A DNA stretch of 64,000 nt from Gordonia westfalica (GTDB lineage: Bacteria > Actinomycetota > Actinomycetes > Mycobacteriales > Mycobacteriaceae): NCBI RefSeq assembly GCF_900105725.1, contig NZ_FNLM01000034.1, forward strand, positions 1,426,001-1,490,000. Reading direction: 5' to 3'. Below, one piece after another: positions 43,268 through 51,853 of this stretch. A program made the position numbers and the translations under genes. Each line of letters begins with the position of its first letter. The stretch's first letter is position 1. The notes beneath the pieces are model-generated. The model was given only the letters and a program-made list of their open reading frames with translations, searched no databases and was not told the origin of the DNA.

Positions 43268-43306
43268 ATCTGGGCCTCCTGAGACATCTCGTCAGGAGGC
43301 CCAGAT
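43268..43306. promoter_or_regulatory. 15-bp stem palindrome covering the marR start codon and ribosome-binding site
   Basis: AATCTGGGCCTCCTGA (from 43267; pairing from 43268) is matched by TCAGGAGGCCCAGAT (43292-43306) around a 9-base loop. The right arm contains the AGGAGG ribosome-binding site and the AT of the start codon. It may be an RNA hairpin that hides the start, or a DNA operator for the MarR protein. Confidence 0.7.
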
Positions 43307-43787
43307 GACTTCGCTCGACGCCACGACCACAGAACCGGCCGAGGACACCAGCGAGATCGCCGCGCTCTACCGCGACCTCGTTCGGGTGTTCCGCACGCTC
43401 CGGACCGCGGGCAACAGCGACGACCTGACGGCCGGCCTCAGCTCCGCGCTCTGGACCGTCATCAACCACGGTCCCCTACGCCTGTCAGCCCTCGCCGACA
43501 TCGAGTCGATCGGCATGCCCACCGCGTCCCGGGTGGCCGCCAATCTCGAACAGCGCGGCCTCGTCGAGCGGACCGTCGATCCCGACGACGGTCGTGCACG
43601 CCTTCTCCAGGCGACCGCGACCGGCGTCGCGGTGATCAACCACGCGCGCTCGGCGAAATCCCGCCTCCTCGCCGACGCGGTCGCGACTCTCGATCCGTCG
43701 GCGCGTGAACATCTGGCCCCGACTATTGCCGCGCTGGCCGACGCGCTGTCCGCATCCGGCCCGCCCGCCGCCGAACCGACGGACTGA
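43305..43787 (+). CDS. MarR-family regulator of an efflux pump
   Basis: The 160-residue winged-helix protein shows the MarR core: LSALADIESIGMPTASRVAANLEQRGLVERTVDPDDGRARLLQATATG (about 63-110). The start ATG 43305 is embedded in a strong hairpin. The gene is 60 bp upstream of an MFS drug-efflux gene on the same strand, the classical arrangement for a ligand-responsive repressor of its own efflux operon. Confidence 0.85.
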   Translation: MTSLDATTTEPAEDTSEIAALYRDLVRVFRTLRTAGNSDDLTAGLSSALWTVINHGPLRLSALADIESIGMPTASRVAANLEQRGLVERTVDPDDGRARLLQATATGVAVINHARSAKSRLLADAVATLDPSAREHLAPTIAALADALSASGPPAAEPTD

Positions 43788-43847
43788 CACCTCAGCACTT
43801 CCTCGCGTTCGCCGCGCCCAGCGGCCCCTACCGTTTCCAGGAGCAGC

Positions 43848-45641
43848 ATGACGACGTCACTCACCAGCCCGGCTGCGACCGCCGACGACCACGGTCCGCA
43901 CTACAAGTGGATCGCGTTGTCCAACACCACACTCGGCATGCTGATCGCCACGATCAACTCGTCGATCGTGCTGATCGCCTTGCCCGACATCTTTCGCGGC
44001 ATCCACCTGAACCCGCTGGAGCCACAGAACACCAGCTACCTGCTGTGGATGATGATGGGCTTCCTCGTGGTGACCGCCGTGCTCGTCGTCAGCTTCGGGC
44101 GGTTGGGTGACATGTTCGGCCGGGCCCGCATGTACAACCTGGGCTTCCTGATCTTCACCATCTCGTCGATCTTCCTGGCGGTCACCTGGTTCGACGGTTC
44201 GTCGGCCGCGATCTGGCTGATCTTCTGGCGCGTCATCCAGGGGATCGGCGGCGCGTTCCTGATGGCCAATTCGTCGGCGATCCTCACCGATGCCTTCCCC
44301 ACCGAACAGCGCGGATTGGCGTTGGGCATCAATGGTGTCGCAGCGATCTCCGGGTCGTTCCTCGGTCTGCTCGTCGGCGGCGTCCTCGCACCGATCAACT
44401 GGCACTTGATCTTTCTGGTCTCGGTGCCCTTCGGAGTGCTGGGCACCATCTGGGCGTATCTGAAGCTCGAGGACACCGGCGTGCGCAAGCATGCCGCGAT
44501 GGACTGGTGGGGCAACGTGACCTTCGCGGTCGGACTCGTCGCGGTACTCGTCGGGATCACCTACGGCATACAGCCCTACGGCGACAGCGCGATGGGCTGG
44601 ACCTCGCCGATGGTGCTGAGCTCTCTCATCGGCGGCACGCTGGTGCTCGCAGCGTTCGTGGTGATCGAGACCAGGGTCGCCGAGCCCCTGTTCAATCTGC
44701 ATCTGTTCGCCAACCGCTCGTTCACCTTCGGCAACATCGCCAACCTGATGGCGTCGATCGGACGCGGTGGCCTGCAGTTCATCCTGATCATCTGGTTGCA
44801 GGGCATCTGGTTGCCCCAGCACGGTTACACCTTCGAGAAGACCCCGCTGTGGGCGGCGATCTACATGGTGCCGATGACCGTCGGATTCCTGCTCATCGCA
44901 CCGATCTTCGGCGCCCTCTCCGACCGGATGGGTACCAAGTGGTTCACCACGACCGGCATGGTCATCACCGCCGGTACGTTCGCAGCGCTCGTCGCGCTGC
45001 CGGTCGACTTCTCCTACCCCGCCTTCGCGATCATCCTGCTGCTCAACGGGATCGGCATGGGTCTGTTCTCCTCGCCCAACCGCGCCGAGGTGATGAACAG
45101 TCTGCCCGTCGACGCCCGCGGGTCCGGGTCGGGCATGATGACGACCTTCCAGAACGCCGCCATGGTGCTGTCGATCGGCCTGTTCTTCAGCCTGATGATC
45201 AGCGGTCTGGCCACCCACCTGCCCGACACGATGCAGTCCGGCCTCGTCGCGAACGGGGTTCCGGACGCCGACGCCGCACAGATCGCGCAGCTGCCTGCGG
45301 TCGCCGTGCTGTTCGCCGCGTTCCTGGGATACAACCCGATCGAGATGCTTCTCGGCGACCAGCTGAACGGCATCCCCGACGCCAGTCGCGAGACCCTCAC
45401 CGGCCTCGACTTCTTCCCGCACCTGATCAGTTCGCCGTTCGCGGACGGCCTGTCGGCGGCGTTCACCTTCGCCATCGTGTGCTGCGTGATCGGCGCCGTC
45501 GCGTCGCTGTTCACCAACCCGCGAAAGTCCGCGGTGCCGGAGCCTGCCCGTTCGACGGTGCCCGACGTCCGAGACTCCGGAGAACCGACGCCTGCCCCGC
45601 TGGCCGAACTGGTCGATGCCGACACCCGCCCAGGTTCGTAG
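43848..45641 (+). CDS. MFS multidrug efflux transporter (DHA2/EmrB-QacA type)
   Basis: The 597-residue protein has about fourteen membrane segments. Motif A-like GRLGDMFGRARMYNLGFLIF and motif C-like GINGVAAISGSFLGLLVGGVL place it in the DHA2 drug:proton antiporters. An insertion of about 50 residues near LPDTMQSGLVANGV and a Pro-rich tail are present. The start ATG 43848 has CAGGAGCAGC upstream. It is probably cotranscribed with marR. Confidence 0.88.
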   Translation: MTTSLTSPAATADDHGPHYKWIALSNTTLGMLIATINSSIVLIALPDIFRGIHLNPLEPQNTSYLLWMMMGFLVVTAVLVVSFGRLGDMFGRARMYNLGFLIFTISSIFLAVTWFDGSSAAIWLIFWRVIQGIGGAFLMANSSAILTDAFPTEQRGLALGINGVAAISGSFLGLLVGGVLAPINWHLIFLVSVPFGVLGTIWAYLKLEDTGVRKHAAMDWWGNVTFAVGLVAVLVGITYGIQPYGDSAMGWTSPMVLSSLIGGTLVLAAFVVIETRVAEPLFNLHLFANRSFTFGNIANLMASIGRGGLQFILIIWLQGIWLPQHGYTFEKTPLWAAIYMVPMTVGFLLIAPIFGALSDRMGTKWFTTTGMVITAGTFAALVALPVDFSYPAFAIILLLNGIGMGLFSSPNRAEVMNSLPVDARGSGSGMMTTFQNAAMVLSIGLFFSLMISGLATHLPDTMQSGLVANGVPDADAAQIAQLPAVAVLFAAFLGYNPIEMLLGDQLNGIPDASRETLTGLDFFPHLISSPFADGLSAAFTFAIVCCVIGAVASLFTNPRKSAVPEPARSTVPDVRDSGEPTPAPLAELVDADTRPGS

Positions 45642-45687
45642 CCCCAAACCGCGGTGAGCGCGGTGTGAAGCCATGGATCGCGCGGAC

Positions 45688-46551
45688 TCACGCGCGCTCG
45701 ACCGGCATCCAGATCTCCGCGTCGGCGTGCGACTCGGTCAGCTCCAGGTAGCGCACGAACGTGGGCCCGGGTCGCAGACGCCACGGATTCGACGGGAACC
45801 ATTCGGTCGCGGTCGCAGCCCATGTGTCCTGCAGCGTCTGGGGGAAGGGCCCGGTCGAGCGGAACGTGGCCCATGCGCCGGCGGCCACGGAGATACTCGA
45901 CAGATCCTCCGGCGTCGCCGAATCCTCCTGCAGCGCAACTCCGTGCAGGTAGGTGATCGGGGTGCCCTCCGGCGCATCGGGTTCGCTTCCGTCCGTGATC
46001 GCCAGGATGCCCTCGGGTTCGGCGTCGTTGAGCGACTTGAGGCGTGTGTGTTCCTGCGGCGCGATCGACGCGATGTGTTGCCGGATATGCGGATTGATGC
46101 CCTCGTACATGAGCGGCACCTGCGCTGCATGGCCGGCGAGTACGAACGCGGGTCGGTCGGTGATCGTGACGTCCATGGGACGGCTCCCTTCGACGGTCAG
46201 GCGGAACCTGAGCACGGCTTGTGTTGTGAAAGGGCCGCCATGAGTCCGCACGTCCGACGGCGATGCCCCGTGCACCGACCGGAACGCCCGGCCGAAGGCC
46301 TCGACCGACGAATAGCCGTAGCGCACCGCGATGTCCAGCAGACCGGTGCCTCCACTCACGAGATCCGTTGCGGCGAGCGTCATTCGACGACGACGCACGT
46401 ACTCCGAGAACGGCAGCCCGGCCAGCGCGGCGAACATCCGGCGCAGGTGATACTCGGTCGTCCCGTGGGACCGGGCGAAGCCCGCGAGGTCGATGGGCTC
46501 ATCGGTGTGCCGGTCGACGAGGTCGACCAGGTCGTTGAGTGTGCCGATCAT
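45688..46551 (-). CDS. AraC-family regulator with GyrI-like effector domain
   Basis: The 287-residue protein joins an N-terminal AraC double helix-turn-helix (about 1-105; HLRRMFAALAGLPFSEYVRRRRM and AVRYGYSSVEAFGRAFRSVHG) to a GyrI-like small-molecule-binding domain (about 125-285). This resembles SoxS/Rob-GyrI-type sensors of drugs or oxidants. The start ATG 46551 has a perfect AGGAGGGCC site. It is convergent with the efflux gene, 46 bp apart. Confidence 0.85.
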   Translation of the reverse strand: MIGTLNDLVDLVDRHTDEPIDLAGFARSHGTTEYHLRRMFAALAGLPFSEYVRRRRMTLAATDLVSGGTGLLDIAVRYGYSSVEAFGRAFRSVHGASPSDVRTHGGPFTTQAVLRFRLTVEGSRPMDVTITDRPAFVLAGHAAQVPLMYEGINPHIRQHIASIAPQEHTRLKSLNDAEPEGILAITDGSEPDAPEGTPITYLHGVALQEDSATPEDLSSISVAAGAWATFRSTGPFPQTLQDTWAATATEWFPSNPWRLRPGPTFVRYLELTESHADAEIWMPVERA

Positions 46552-46949
46552 GGCCCTCCTTTCGTCCACGATCATGGCCCCTGCGCACGCACCGAACCCG
46601 ATAGTTCCCGGCAGGGATGGTCGGGTCGGTCGGTGCCGGCGACCGACTTCTGCGAACGACCCTTGTGTCCGTCACCCGAACAGTCGCATACTCGATAACG
46701 AGTCGGTCGGCTCAACCTTTGGTGACGGTACAACATGCGACGTTTCGATTCGCCCGACCGGCGGGACCACGCGGACGACATCACCGCACGGGTCCTCGCC
46801 GCAACTGTTCACCCGAATATCAAGTTCGTTTCCGGCACAAAGCTTCTCACTTCCTGGGCGCCGCGTATACGCACCCGTCGTCGCGAGCCGATGCGGCGTC
46901 GTCCGGACAGCCGGATCCGGACCCGCACCCTCAGATGAGAGGTCACGAC
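46552..46949. other. 398-bp region without a supported gene
   Basis: Short frames exist (for example at 46735-46938) but have biased Arg/Ser composition and no ribosome-binding site, so I do not call them. The region is less GC-rich than the flanks and must carry the promoters of the divergent AraC-type and hemerythrin genes. No palindrome of note was seen. Confidence 0.5.
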
Positions 46950-47657
46950 ATGTCCACCACCCCACAGCAACCCGCGACGCACGAACCCGCCAACACACGC
47001 AGCATGGGCGTCGTACACAGTGCATTGCGTCGTGATCTGGAACGAACCCGCGTCGTACTCGAGTCGCCGCCTTATCCCGACGATGCACGACGCCGCGCAC
47101 TCGCCGACCATGTGACCTGGATGATGGAGTTCCTGCACGAGCATCACACCGCCGAGGACACCGGGCTCTGGCCGTTGATCCGTGCGAGAAGCCCCGAGAC
47201 CGCCGGGCTGATCGACCAGATGGCGGCCGACCACCGGCGGATCGGCCCGGCGATCGACGCGATGAACGACGCCGCGGCGGCCTACCGCGCCGATCCCGAC
47301 GCACGCGATCTCCTGCTCGACGCGCTGAATCGCCTCACCGGAGTCCTGCTGCCGCACCTCGAGCGTGAGGAACTCGAGACGATGCCGGTCGTCGCGGCCA
47401 CCATCAGCACCCCCAAGTACCTCGAGGTCGAGAACGAGTACTTCATCAAACCGAAAGGGTTCACCGAACTCGGTCGAGAGGCCCATTTCATCGTCGACGG
47501 CGTCGACCCCGAGACCCGCGACTACATGTACGGCCTGGTACCACCGATACCGAGATTTCTTCTCGTTCACGGCTTCAAGCGCGGCTACCGGCGTCGCTCC
47601 GAGCTCCTCTGGGGGAACGGCCCGGCGTCGAAGATCGGACCGATCACAGTCGAATAG
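46950..47657 (+). CDS. Hemerythrin HHE-domain protein
   Basis: The 235-residue protein (start ATG 46950, with GAGAGG upstream) has an HHE four-helix bundle with diiron ligands spread through HSALRRDLE, HEHHTAED, DHRRIGP and LPHLEREELETMP (about residues 24-150). The C-terminal 80 residues are a separate region ending in a basic segment GFKRGYRRRSELLW. Actinobacterial members bind oxygen or respond to NO or peroxide; the exact role is unknown. It is monocistronic. Confidence 0.82.
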   Translation: MSTTPQQPATHEPANTRSMGVVHSALRRDLERTRVVLESPPYPDDARRRALADHVTWMMEFLHEHHTAEDTGLWPLIRARSPETAGLIDQMAADHRRIGPAIDAMNDAAAAYRADPDARDLLLDALNRLTGVLLPHLEREELETMPVVAATISTPKYLEVENEYFIKPKGFTELGREAHFIVDGVDPETRDYMYGLVPPIPRFLLVHGFKRGYRRRSELLWGNGPASKIGPITVE

Positions 47658-47780
47658 CAACGGGCCTCCTGACACCGGCGACGCCTTGTCGAGAAACGCC
47701 TGAGATCCGATCTCACGGTTGACAGGAAATCCGCAGCTTATTGGTGACCTACTCACATACAACCGCGGCACCGTGGTGAC

Positions 47781-49085
47781 GTGAACGCACCTCAGTCCCC
47801 CGGCGACAACTCTCCGGCCCCCGAATACCCGGCGCCCCCGCAGCCCACCGCCCCGCTCTACAACCAGTGGGATGGCGGTCCCATCACCTCACCGCACGCC
47901 CCGAACCCACGTCCACGTGCCGGCGGCGTGACGAAGCCGATCGTGGTGACCGCGCTGCTCGCGGGCCTGCTCGGCGGCGCGATCGGTGTCGGTGGCAGCG
48001 CCCTGCTCGACCAACACGGCAGCCCGACTGCGCCGGTCCTGAACTCCCAGCCGGCGAACACCGTGACCGCAGCCGACGTCAAGCCCGGTTCGGTGACCTA
48101 TGCCGCGCAGGTCGCATCGAAGTCGGCGGCCGACATCAAGGTGCAGATGGCCAACGGAACCGCGGTGGGCAGCGGGATCGTGCTCTCGGAGGACGGATAC
48201 GTCCTGACCAACCACCACGTGGTGGCCGGGGCCGGCACGGGCAGCAAGATCACCGTCACCACGAGTGACGGCAAACAGCACTCCGCCGAGGTCACCGGCA
48301 CCTCCCCGTCGTATGACCTCGCCGTGATCAAGCTCGACGGCGCGTCGGGACTGACACCCGCGACGCTCGGCGACTCGGACTCCCTGCAGGTCGGCGAGCA
48401 GGTGGTGGCCGTCGGCAGCCCCGACGCCCTGACCAACACGGTGACCTCGGGAATCATCAGTGCACTGTCGCGCACGGTGACCGCCGGCGATGAAAGCGGT
48501 TCCGCGGTGACGGTGTACAACGGCCTGCAGACCGACACCCCGATCAACCCGGGCAACTCCGGCGGGCCGCTGGTGAATCTGCAAGGGCAGGTGGTCGCGG
48601 TGAACTCCGCCGTCGACACCGGGCAGGCATCGAGCGGGGGACCCCAGTCCTTCGGACTCGGTTTCGCCATCCCGATCAACACCGCGAAGCGCATCGCGAA
48701 CCAATTGCTGCAGAACGGCGAGGCGACCAAACCCGTTCTGGGCGTGTCGGGTTCGTTGTCGTCGGCGAGCGCCGGGGACGGCGCGACCGTCTCATCGGTG
48801 GAGAGCGGCGGGCCCGCCGCGAAAGCCGGCATCTCCCGGGGCGACGTGATCACGAAGATCGGCGACGCCCCCGTCGCCAATTATGCCGACCTGATGGCCC
48901 AGGTGCTCACGCACGCACCGGGCGAGACCGTACCGGTCACCATCGGCTCGGGGTCCGATGCGCGCACCGTGAAGGTCGAACTCGGCAGCGTCGTCGACAA
49001 GCAGCAGACGACGGTTCCCGAATCCGACGGATCGGGCGGATCTCCGCTCCCCTTCGGCATCAATCCCTTCGGCCAGATCCCCTGA
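47781..49085 (+). CDS. Membrane-anchored HtrA-like serine protease (PepD type)
   Basis: The 434-residue protein (start GTG 47781) has a Pro-rich cytoplasmic N-terminus (1-48), one membrane anchor (about 53-75), a trypsin-like domain with catalytic His146 (TNHHVV), Asp179 (SYDLAVIK) and Ser260 (NPGNSGGPL), then a PDZ domain (about 310-410). The layout is that of mycobacterial HtrA proteases such as PepD, which act on misfolded or envelope proteins during cell-wall stress. A TTGACA element lies at about 47718. The C-terminus is Ser/Gly-rich. Confidence 0.9.
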   Translation: MNAPQSPGDNSPAPEYPAPPQPTAPLYNQWDGGPITSPHAPNPRPRAGGVTKPIVVTALLAGLLGGAIGVGGSALLDQHGSPTAPVLNSQPANTVTAADVKPGSVTYAAQVASKSAADIKVQMANGTAVGSGIVLSEDGYVLTNHHVVAGAGTGSKITVTTSDGKQHSAEVTGTSPSYDLAVIKLDGASGLTPATLGDSDSLQVGEQVVAVGSPDALTNTVTSGIISALSRTVTAGDESGSAVTVYNGLQTDTPINPGNSGGPLVNLQGQVVAVNSAVDTGQASSGGPQSFGLGFAIPINTAKRIANQLLQNGEATKPVLGVSGSLSSASAGDGATVSSVESGGPAAKAGISRGDVITKIGDAPVANYADLMAQVLTHAPGETVPVTIGSGSDARTVKVELGSVVDKQQTTVPESDGSGGSPLPFGINPFGQIP

Positions 49086-49230
49086 CCAGCTGACGAGCCG
49101 CCTCGACTATTTCATCTGACACCCCTTGTATTGAAAACAGGGCAGGCAGGCGCGTCACCGCGATCGGCGGGCTGCGCTCGGCGAGGACCTCGGGAGGCTT
49201 GCCGAGCTGGCCGCTGCGTGACCTCGTCAT

Positions 49231-49267
49231 ATAGCTCCAACCCGCGCTCAGCGCGGCTTCGAGCTAT
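49231..49267. repeat. 37-bp palindromic repeat, copy 1
   Basis: ATAGCTCCAACCCGCGCTCA and the following GCGCGGCTTCGAGCTAT form an imperfect hairpin with arms of about 16 bp. A second copy at 49757-49793 differs at only a few positions. The two flank the VOC gene. Confidence 0.85.
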
Positions 49268-49288
49268 CGATCACGAATGGCCCGGCCG

Positions 49289-49726
49289 TCAGCTCGTTCT
49301 GAGGTCCTGCGCGAGCATCACGATGATGCCGCTGGGACCGCGCACATAGGTCAGCTTGTAGATGTTCTCGTAGTTTGCGACGCCGCGGAGCGGGTGGCAT
49401 CCATGCCGCGCGGCGATCTCGAGCGCGGCGTCGATGTCGTCGACCGAGAAGGCCACGCGGTGCATGCCGATCTCGTTCGGCAGCGTCGGAGTGGTCTCGA
49501 TGGCATCGGGGTGGATGTACTCGAACAGCTCGAGTTGCCCCTGCCCGCCGGGCGTCTGCAGCATCGCCACCTTGGCATGGTTGCCATCGAGACCGACTGC
49601 GGTGGAGGCCCATTCGCCGCTGACCTCGTCACGACCGACGACGGTGAGGCCGAGGTCGGTGAAGAATGCGATCGCCGCCTCGATGTCCCGGACGGCGATT
49701 CCGACGTTCTCGAGTTTGATGGCCAT
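49289..49726 (-). CDS. Glyoxalase/VOC-superfamily protein (methylmalonyl-CoA epimerase-like)
   Basis: The 145-residue protein (start ATG 49726) has two beta-alpha-beta-beta-beta modules. The first begins LENVGIAVRDIEAAIAFFTDLG; the second includes GMHRVAFSVDDIDAALEIAARHG. Potential metal ligands include the His in IGMHRVAF and the Glu in LELFEYIHP. The pattern resembles methylmalonyl-CoA epimerases and ring-cleavage-like VOC proteins; a precise activity is not assignable. The gene is bracketed by two copies of a 37-bp palindromic repeat. Confidence 0.75.
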   Translation of the reverse strand: MAIKLENVGIAVRDIEAAIAFFTDLGLTVVGRDEVSGEWASTAVGLDGNHAKVAMLQTPGGQGQLELFEYIHPDAIETTPTLPNEIGMHRVAFSVDDIDAALEIAARHGCHPLRGVANYENIYKLTYVRGPSGIIVMLAQDLRTS

Positions 49727-49756
49727 GCACGCCACGGTAACCCCACCCTCCGCTTC

Positions 49757-49793
49757 ATAGCTCCAACCCGCGTTCAGCGCGGGTTCGAGCTAT
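49757..49793. repeat. 37-bp palindromic repeat, copy 2
   Basis: ATAGCTCCAACCCGCGTTCA followed by GCGCGGGTTCGAGCTAT is nearly identical to the copy at 49231-49267 and in the same orientation. Its arms are slightly more perfect. Confidence 0.85.
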
Positions 49794-49829
49794 AGATCGG
49801 GGAATCTCCCGGGAGTAGCGTCGAAGAAC

Positions 49830-50261
49830 ATGGTCAATCTCAGCAAACAGCACCCGTCTGCCTACAAGAGCCTGATCGCGTTGAACGGCGAAGCCGACGA
49901 AGCGGTCAAACAGGCCGGCCTCGATCCCCTACTCGGCGAGCTGGTGAAAATCCGTGTGTCGCAACTGAACGGCTGCGCGTTCTGCTTGCGGATGCACACC
50001 CGCGACGCCGTCGCCATGCGCGAGACCGCCGACCGTCTCGCCGTCATCGCCGCCTGGTGGGAATCGCAGTACTTCACCGATCAGGAGCAGGCTGCCCTCG
50101 GCCTCGCCGAGCAGGTCACCCGCTTGTCGGTGCACCCGCGCGAGGACTGGAACAACGGCTCGCTGAACGACGAACAGATCTCCGCGGTCAGCTGGCTCGC
50201 GGTCGTGATGAATGCCTGGAACCGCGTCGCGATTCGGAGCCACTACCCCGTCGCCCCCTGA
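49830..50261 (+). CDS. AhpD-like/carboxymuconolactone decarboxylase-family protein
   Basis: The 143-residue protein has the CMD fold with the AhpD-type redox motif: Cys49 and Cys52 in NGCAFCLRMHTRDA, plus His56 in the proton relay. This supports a peroxidase or thiol-reductase role rather than decarboxylase. The start ATG 49830 begins MVNLSKQHP, usual for the family. It lies 36 bp after the second palindromic repeat. Confidence 0.85.
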   Translation: MVNLSKQHPSAYKSLIALNGEADEAVKQAGLDPLLGELVKIRVSQLNGCAFCLRMHTRDAVAMRETADRLAVIAAWWESQYFTDQEQAALGLAEQVTRLSVHPREDWNNGSLNDEQISAVSWLAVVMNAWNRVAIRSHYPVAP

Positions 50262-50355
50262 CGGCGGGCAGCTGTTGCGTTTTGTCCCGCGAACCGAGAC
50301 AAACCGCAACGAGAACTCGCCGCGGTTCGGCCCGCTCGGTCGCGGACTGACAGGC

Positions 50356-50733
50356 TCAGAGAACCTTCTTCACCACGCTCGACTTCAGTTGCATCGGACC
50401 GAAATCGGGGACTTTCGCGTCGATGTCGTGGTCGCCCACGCCGTCGGAGATCAACCGGATGTTGCGCACCTTGGTGCCGATCTTGATGACGCCGTCGCCA
50501 CCGCCCTTGACCTTGACGGTCTTGACGATGGTCACGGTGTCGCCGTCGGTGAGGACGTTGCCGACCGAATCCTTGACCACCGCGTCGGCGGCAGCCGCCG
50601 CGGCCTCATCGGCCGACCACTCGTGTCCGCACATCGGACACACCAGCAGCGCGCCCTGCCCGTAGGTGAATTCCTGCGAGCACTCCGGGCAGGGCGGCAA
50701 CCGGTCAGACGTTGAAGCGGAACTCGACCACAT
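50356..50733 (-). CDS. phnA: PhnA-family zinc-ribbon protein
   Basis: The 125-residue protein has an N-terminal zinc ribbon (Cys15, Cys18, Cys32, Cys35 in CPECSQEFTYGQGALLVCPMC) and the C-terminal PhnA domain with VLTDGDTVTIVKTVKVKGG. Despite its name (alkylphosphonate uptake), the family role is unclear; it is widespread without phn genes, as here. The start ATG 50733 overlaps the 3' end of ychF by 29 bp, so the two are likely cotranscribed. Confidence 0.85.
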   Translation of the reverse strand: MWSSSASTSDRLPPCPECSQEFTYGQGALLVCPMCGHEWSADEAAAAAADAVVKDSVGNVLTDGDTVTIVKTVKVKGGGDGVIKIGTKVRNIRLISDGVGDHDIDAKVPDFGPMQLKSSVVKKVL

Positions 50734-51784
50734 CACCGTCTTGCATGATGTAGTCCTTGCCCTCCATGCGGACCTTTCCGGCGGCCTTGGCCGCGGCCAT
50801 CGATCCGGCTTCGTCGAGGTCGGCGAAGGACACGATCTCCGCCTTGATGAAGCCCTTCTCGAAGTCGGTGTGGATGACGCCGGCCGCCTTGGGTGCGGTG
50901 TCACCCTGGCGGATCGTCCAGGCGCGCGACTCCTTGGGACCTGCGGTGAGGTAGGTCTGCAGACCGAGGGTGTGGAATCCGGCGCGCGCCAGCGACGTCA
51001 GGCCGGGCTCGTCCTGACCGATGGAGTCGAGGAGTTCCTGGGCGTCCTCCTCGTCGAGTTCGAGGAGCTCGCTCTCGACCTTCGCGTCGAGGAACACCGC
51101 GTCGGCGGGCGCGATGGCGGCGCGCAGCTCGGCCTTCTTCGCATCGTCGGTGAGGACGCCCTCGTCGGAGTTGAACACGTAGAGGAACGGCTTCGCGGTC
51201 ATCAGGTGCAGTTCGCGCACCGACGACAGGTCGAACGAATCCTTCTGCGAGAACAGCGTTTTGCCGCTGTCCAGGATCTCCTGGGCCTTCTTGGCCGCCT
51301 CGAGGGTCTCGACGAGGTCCTTGTTCTTGCGCGAGTCCTTCTCCAGGCGCGGGATCGCCTTCTCGAGGGTCTGCATGTCGGCGAGGATCAGCTCGGTCTC
51401 GATGACCTCGATGTCGGCGAACGGGTCGACGCGGCCGTCGACGTGCACGACGTCGCCGTCGTCGAAGACCCGGACGACCTGGCAGATGGCGTCGGCCTCA
51501 CGGATGTTGGCGAGGAACTGGTTACCCATGCCCTCACCCTCGGAGGCGCCCTTGACGATGCCGGCGATGTCGACGAACGACACCACGGCGGGCAGGATGC
51601 GCTCGCTGCCGAAGATCTCCGCGAGGCGCTTCAGACGCGCGTCGGGCAACTCGACGACGCCCACGTTGGGCTCGATGGTGGCGAACGGGTAGTTGGCCGC
51701 CAGTACATCGTTACGGGTCAGGGCGTTGAACAGGGTCGACTTACCGACGTTGGGCAGGCCGACGATTCCCAGGGTGAGACTCAC
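50705..51784 (-). CDS. ychF: Redox-regulated ATPase YchF (OLA1 type)
   Basis: The 359-residue P-loop protein has GLPNVGKST (Walker A), DIAGIVKGASEGEGMGNQFL (switch region), a central coiled coil, and a C-terminal TGS-like domain ending GKDYIMQDGDVVEFRFNV. YchF binds ATP rather than GTP and associates with ribosomes. The start is GTG 51784 (VSLTLGIVG), the usual N-terminus. Length is exact for the family. Confidence 0.95.
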   Translation of the reverse strand: MSLTLGIVGLPNVGKSTLFNALTRNDVLAANYPFATIEPNVGVVELPDARLKRLAEIFGSERILPAVVSFVDIAGIVKGASEGEGMGNQFLANIREADAICQVVRVFDDGDVVHVDGRVDPFADIEVIETELILADMQTLEKAIPRLEKDSRKNKDLVETLEAAKKAQEILDSGKTLFSQKDSFDLSSVRELHLMTAKPFLYVFNSDEGVLTDDAKKAELRAAIAPADAVFLDAKVESELLELDEEDAQELLDSIGQDEPGLTSLARAGFHTLGLQTYLTAGPKESRAWTIRQGDTAPKAAGVIHTDFEKGFIKAEIVSFADLDEAGSMAAAKAAGKVRMEGKDYIMQDGDVVEFRFNV

Positions 51785-51853
51785 GGGCGCCCAGTCTATC
51801 GGCACCGGTCACGACGCCCGACGCTGCGTCGGACTAGTGGCTGGCCCCGGCGG

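Noticed and set aside
43857..45674. 605-codon open frame antisense to the MFS efflux gene
   Set aside because: His/Arg/Asp-rich low-complexity translation with no motif; shadow of a well-supported membrane protein gene.
46735..46938. Possible small ORF upstream of the hemerythrin gene
   Set aside because: Arg/Pro-rich translation, no ribosome-binding site, and no convincing coding bias.
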